From Verrucomicrobiales bacterium (GTDB lineage Bacteria; Verrucomicrobiota; Verrucomicrobiia; Verrucomicrobiales; V1-33), in NCBI GenBank assembly GCA_028293305.1, contig JAQGPD010000003.1, positions 1-6,958 of the forward strand: a DNA stretch of 6,958 nt. Direction: 5' to 3'. Shown piece by piece: positions 6,225-6,958 of this stretch; position 1 is the first letter of the stretch, and every line of letters starts with the position of its first letter. The translations under genes were made by a program, and so were the position numbers. The notes under the pieces were generated by a model. That model did no database searches and was not told the origin of the DNA. It saw only the letters and a program-made list of their open reading frames with translations.

Positions 6225-6958
6225 TCACCCCGTCCGAGACCGAATCCCCGAAACCGCCGAAAAAATCGAACTCACAATACAATACGCAATCACCGTCACC
6301 ACCGCCGCCAGGAAAATAATAATCGCCGGCGAAATCAACGCCGTCAGCCGCTTGATCCGCGTGTCCAGCTCCTTGTCATACCGACCCGCCGCCTTTTCCA
6401 AGGACCGCGACAAATTCCCGGTCTGCTCCCCGACCGCGATAATATCCGTCATCAAAGGCTGAAATCCCCCCGCCTCCCGGAGCGATCCCGATAACGGATC
6501 CCCCGCCGACACGGCCTCGATCACCCGCACCAGCCGGCCGCGGAAAAATTGATTCGAAGTCCCCGTCACCAACAATTTCAACGCCGACAGCAACGGCACG
6601 CCATTGGACAGCAGATTCCCCAGCGCCTGCGTGAAGCCCGCATAAAAACGGCTCTCCATGATCGGCCCGAATAACGGAATCCGCAGCTTCGCCCGGTCCC
6701 ACCACGAGCGCCCGGCCCGCCCCGCGATCAACGCCCGGAACAACCCCGCCGCCGCCGCCCCGCCTATCAGCATGTGCCAGAAATACCGGGTGCAAAAATC
6801 ACTGAAGTCCAAAAGCAGCCGCGTGATCGCCGGAAGCTGCTGTCCGGTTTTTGACAGGAGACTTGTTAGCTGCGGCACCAGGAACATCGTGAAAACCATC
6901 ATCAACAACGCGCATGCCGCCGCCATGAAAGCCGGATAGACCATCGCCGCCGTGAACC
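6225..6958 (-). CDS. Type II secretion / type IV pilus GspF/PilC-family inner-membrane protein (5' end outside window)
   Basis: C-terminal part, about 243 codons, of a protein that normally has about 400 residues. GspF/PilC is the polytopic inner-membrane platform that couples the cytoplasmic ATPase to pseudopilus or pilus assembly. The window begins inside FTAAMVYPAF, the family's YP block that opens the first membrane helix after the first domain. Counting from the Met at 6944: membrane helix about 5-23, QQLPAITRLLLDFSDF (35-50), second helix about 56-75, then the second GspF domain (about 100-200) with NGVPLLSALKLL (114-125), the hallmark VGEQTGNLSRSLEKAAGRYDK (171-191, in pieces) and IKRLTALISPAII, then a last helix (about 206-228). 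The short tail after the final helix (SAVSGIRSRTG) is ordinary. The partner genes gspE/pilB would be expected upstream, outside the window. Type II secretion and type IV pilus cannot be told apart from this fragment. The frame is open to the right edge. Confidence 0.93.
   Translation of the reverse strand, partial: FTAAMVYPAFMAAACALLMMVFTMFLVPQLTSLLSKTGQQLPAITRLLLDFSDFCTRYFWHMLIGGAAAAGLFRALIAGRAGRSWWDRAKLRIPLFGPIMESRFYAGFTQALGNLLSNGVPLLSALKLLVTGTSNQFFRGRLVRVIEAVSAGDPLSGSLREAGGFQPLMTDIIAVGEQTGNLSRSLEKAAGRYDKELDTRIKRLTALISPAIIIFLAAVVTVIAYCIVSSIFSAVSGIRSRTG

Overview
The window is GC-rich bacterial DNA. All six genes I can support lie on the minus strand, so the window reads right to left as one co-oriented gene row. 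Gene content points to Verrucomicrobiota, or less likely another PVC-group bacterium or an acidobacterium: an ECF sigma factor with an FPxTxW start and a conserved C-terminal tail, a very large WD40-fused Ser/Thr kinase, a small Dabb protein, and mostly missing Shine-Dalgarno sequences. This is an inference from family resemblance, not from a search.

Layout from the 5' end of the row (right edge): (1) 6958-6225, the C-terminal part of a GspF/PilC inner-membrane platform protein of type II secretion or type IV pili, cut by the window edge. (2) 6224-6074, a 151-bp intergenic region with a G-quadruplex-type G-run cluster on the transcribed-sense strand, a perfect 8-bp inverted repeat and two 13-bp direct repeats. 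(3) 6073-5702, nuoA of respiratory complex I, standing alone without nuoB. (4) 5653-5336, a Dabb (stress-responsive alpha/beta-barrel) protein. (5) 5235-4684, a secreted protein of unknown function. (6) 4601-3864, an ECF-type sigma factor. (7) 3867 to beyond position 1, a transmembrane Ser/Thr kinase with an N-terminal zinc ribbon and at least 17 WD40-type repeats, cut by the left edge.

The most notable unit is the sigma-kinase pair. The two genes overlap by four bases (ATGA), no anti-sigma gene is visible, and an ECF-like promoter may sit just before the sigma gene. I infer a signalling module: an extracytoplasmic WD40 propeller array senses something, the cytoplasmic kinase responds, and the sigma factor is the likely output. 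I read the kinase frame line by line; it is open without a stop over all 1289 codons present. The remaining genes (complex I subunit, Dabb, secretion platform) look like unrelated housekeeping neighbours. No RNA genes, CRISPR arrays, insertion sequences or attachment sites were seen, and no gene-free stretch exceeds 151 bp.
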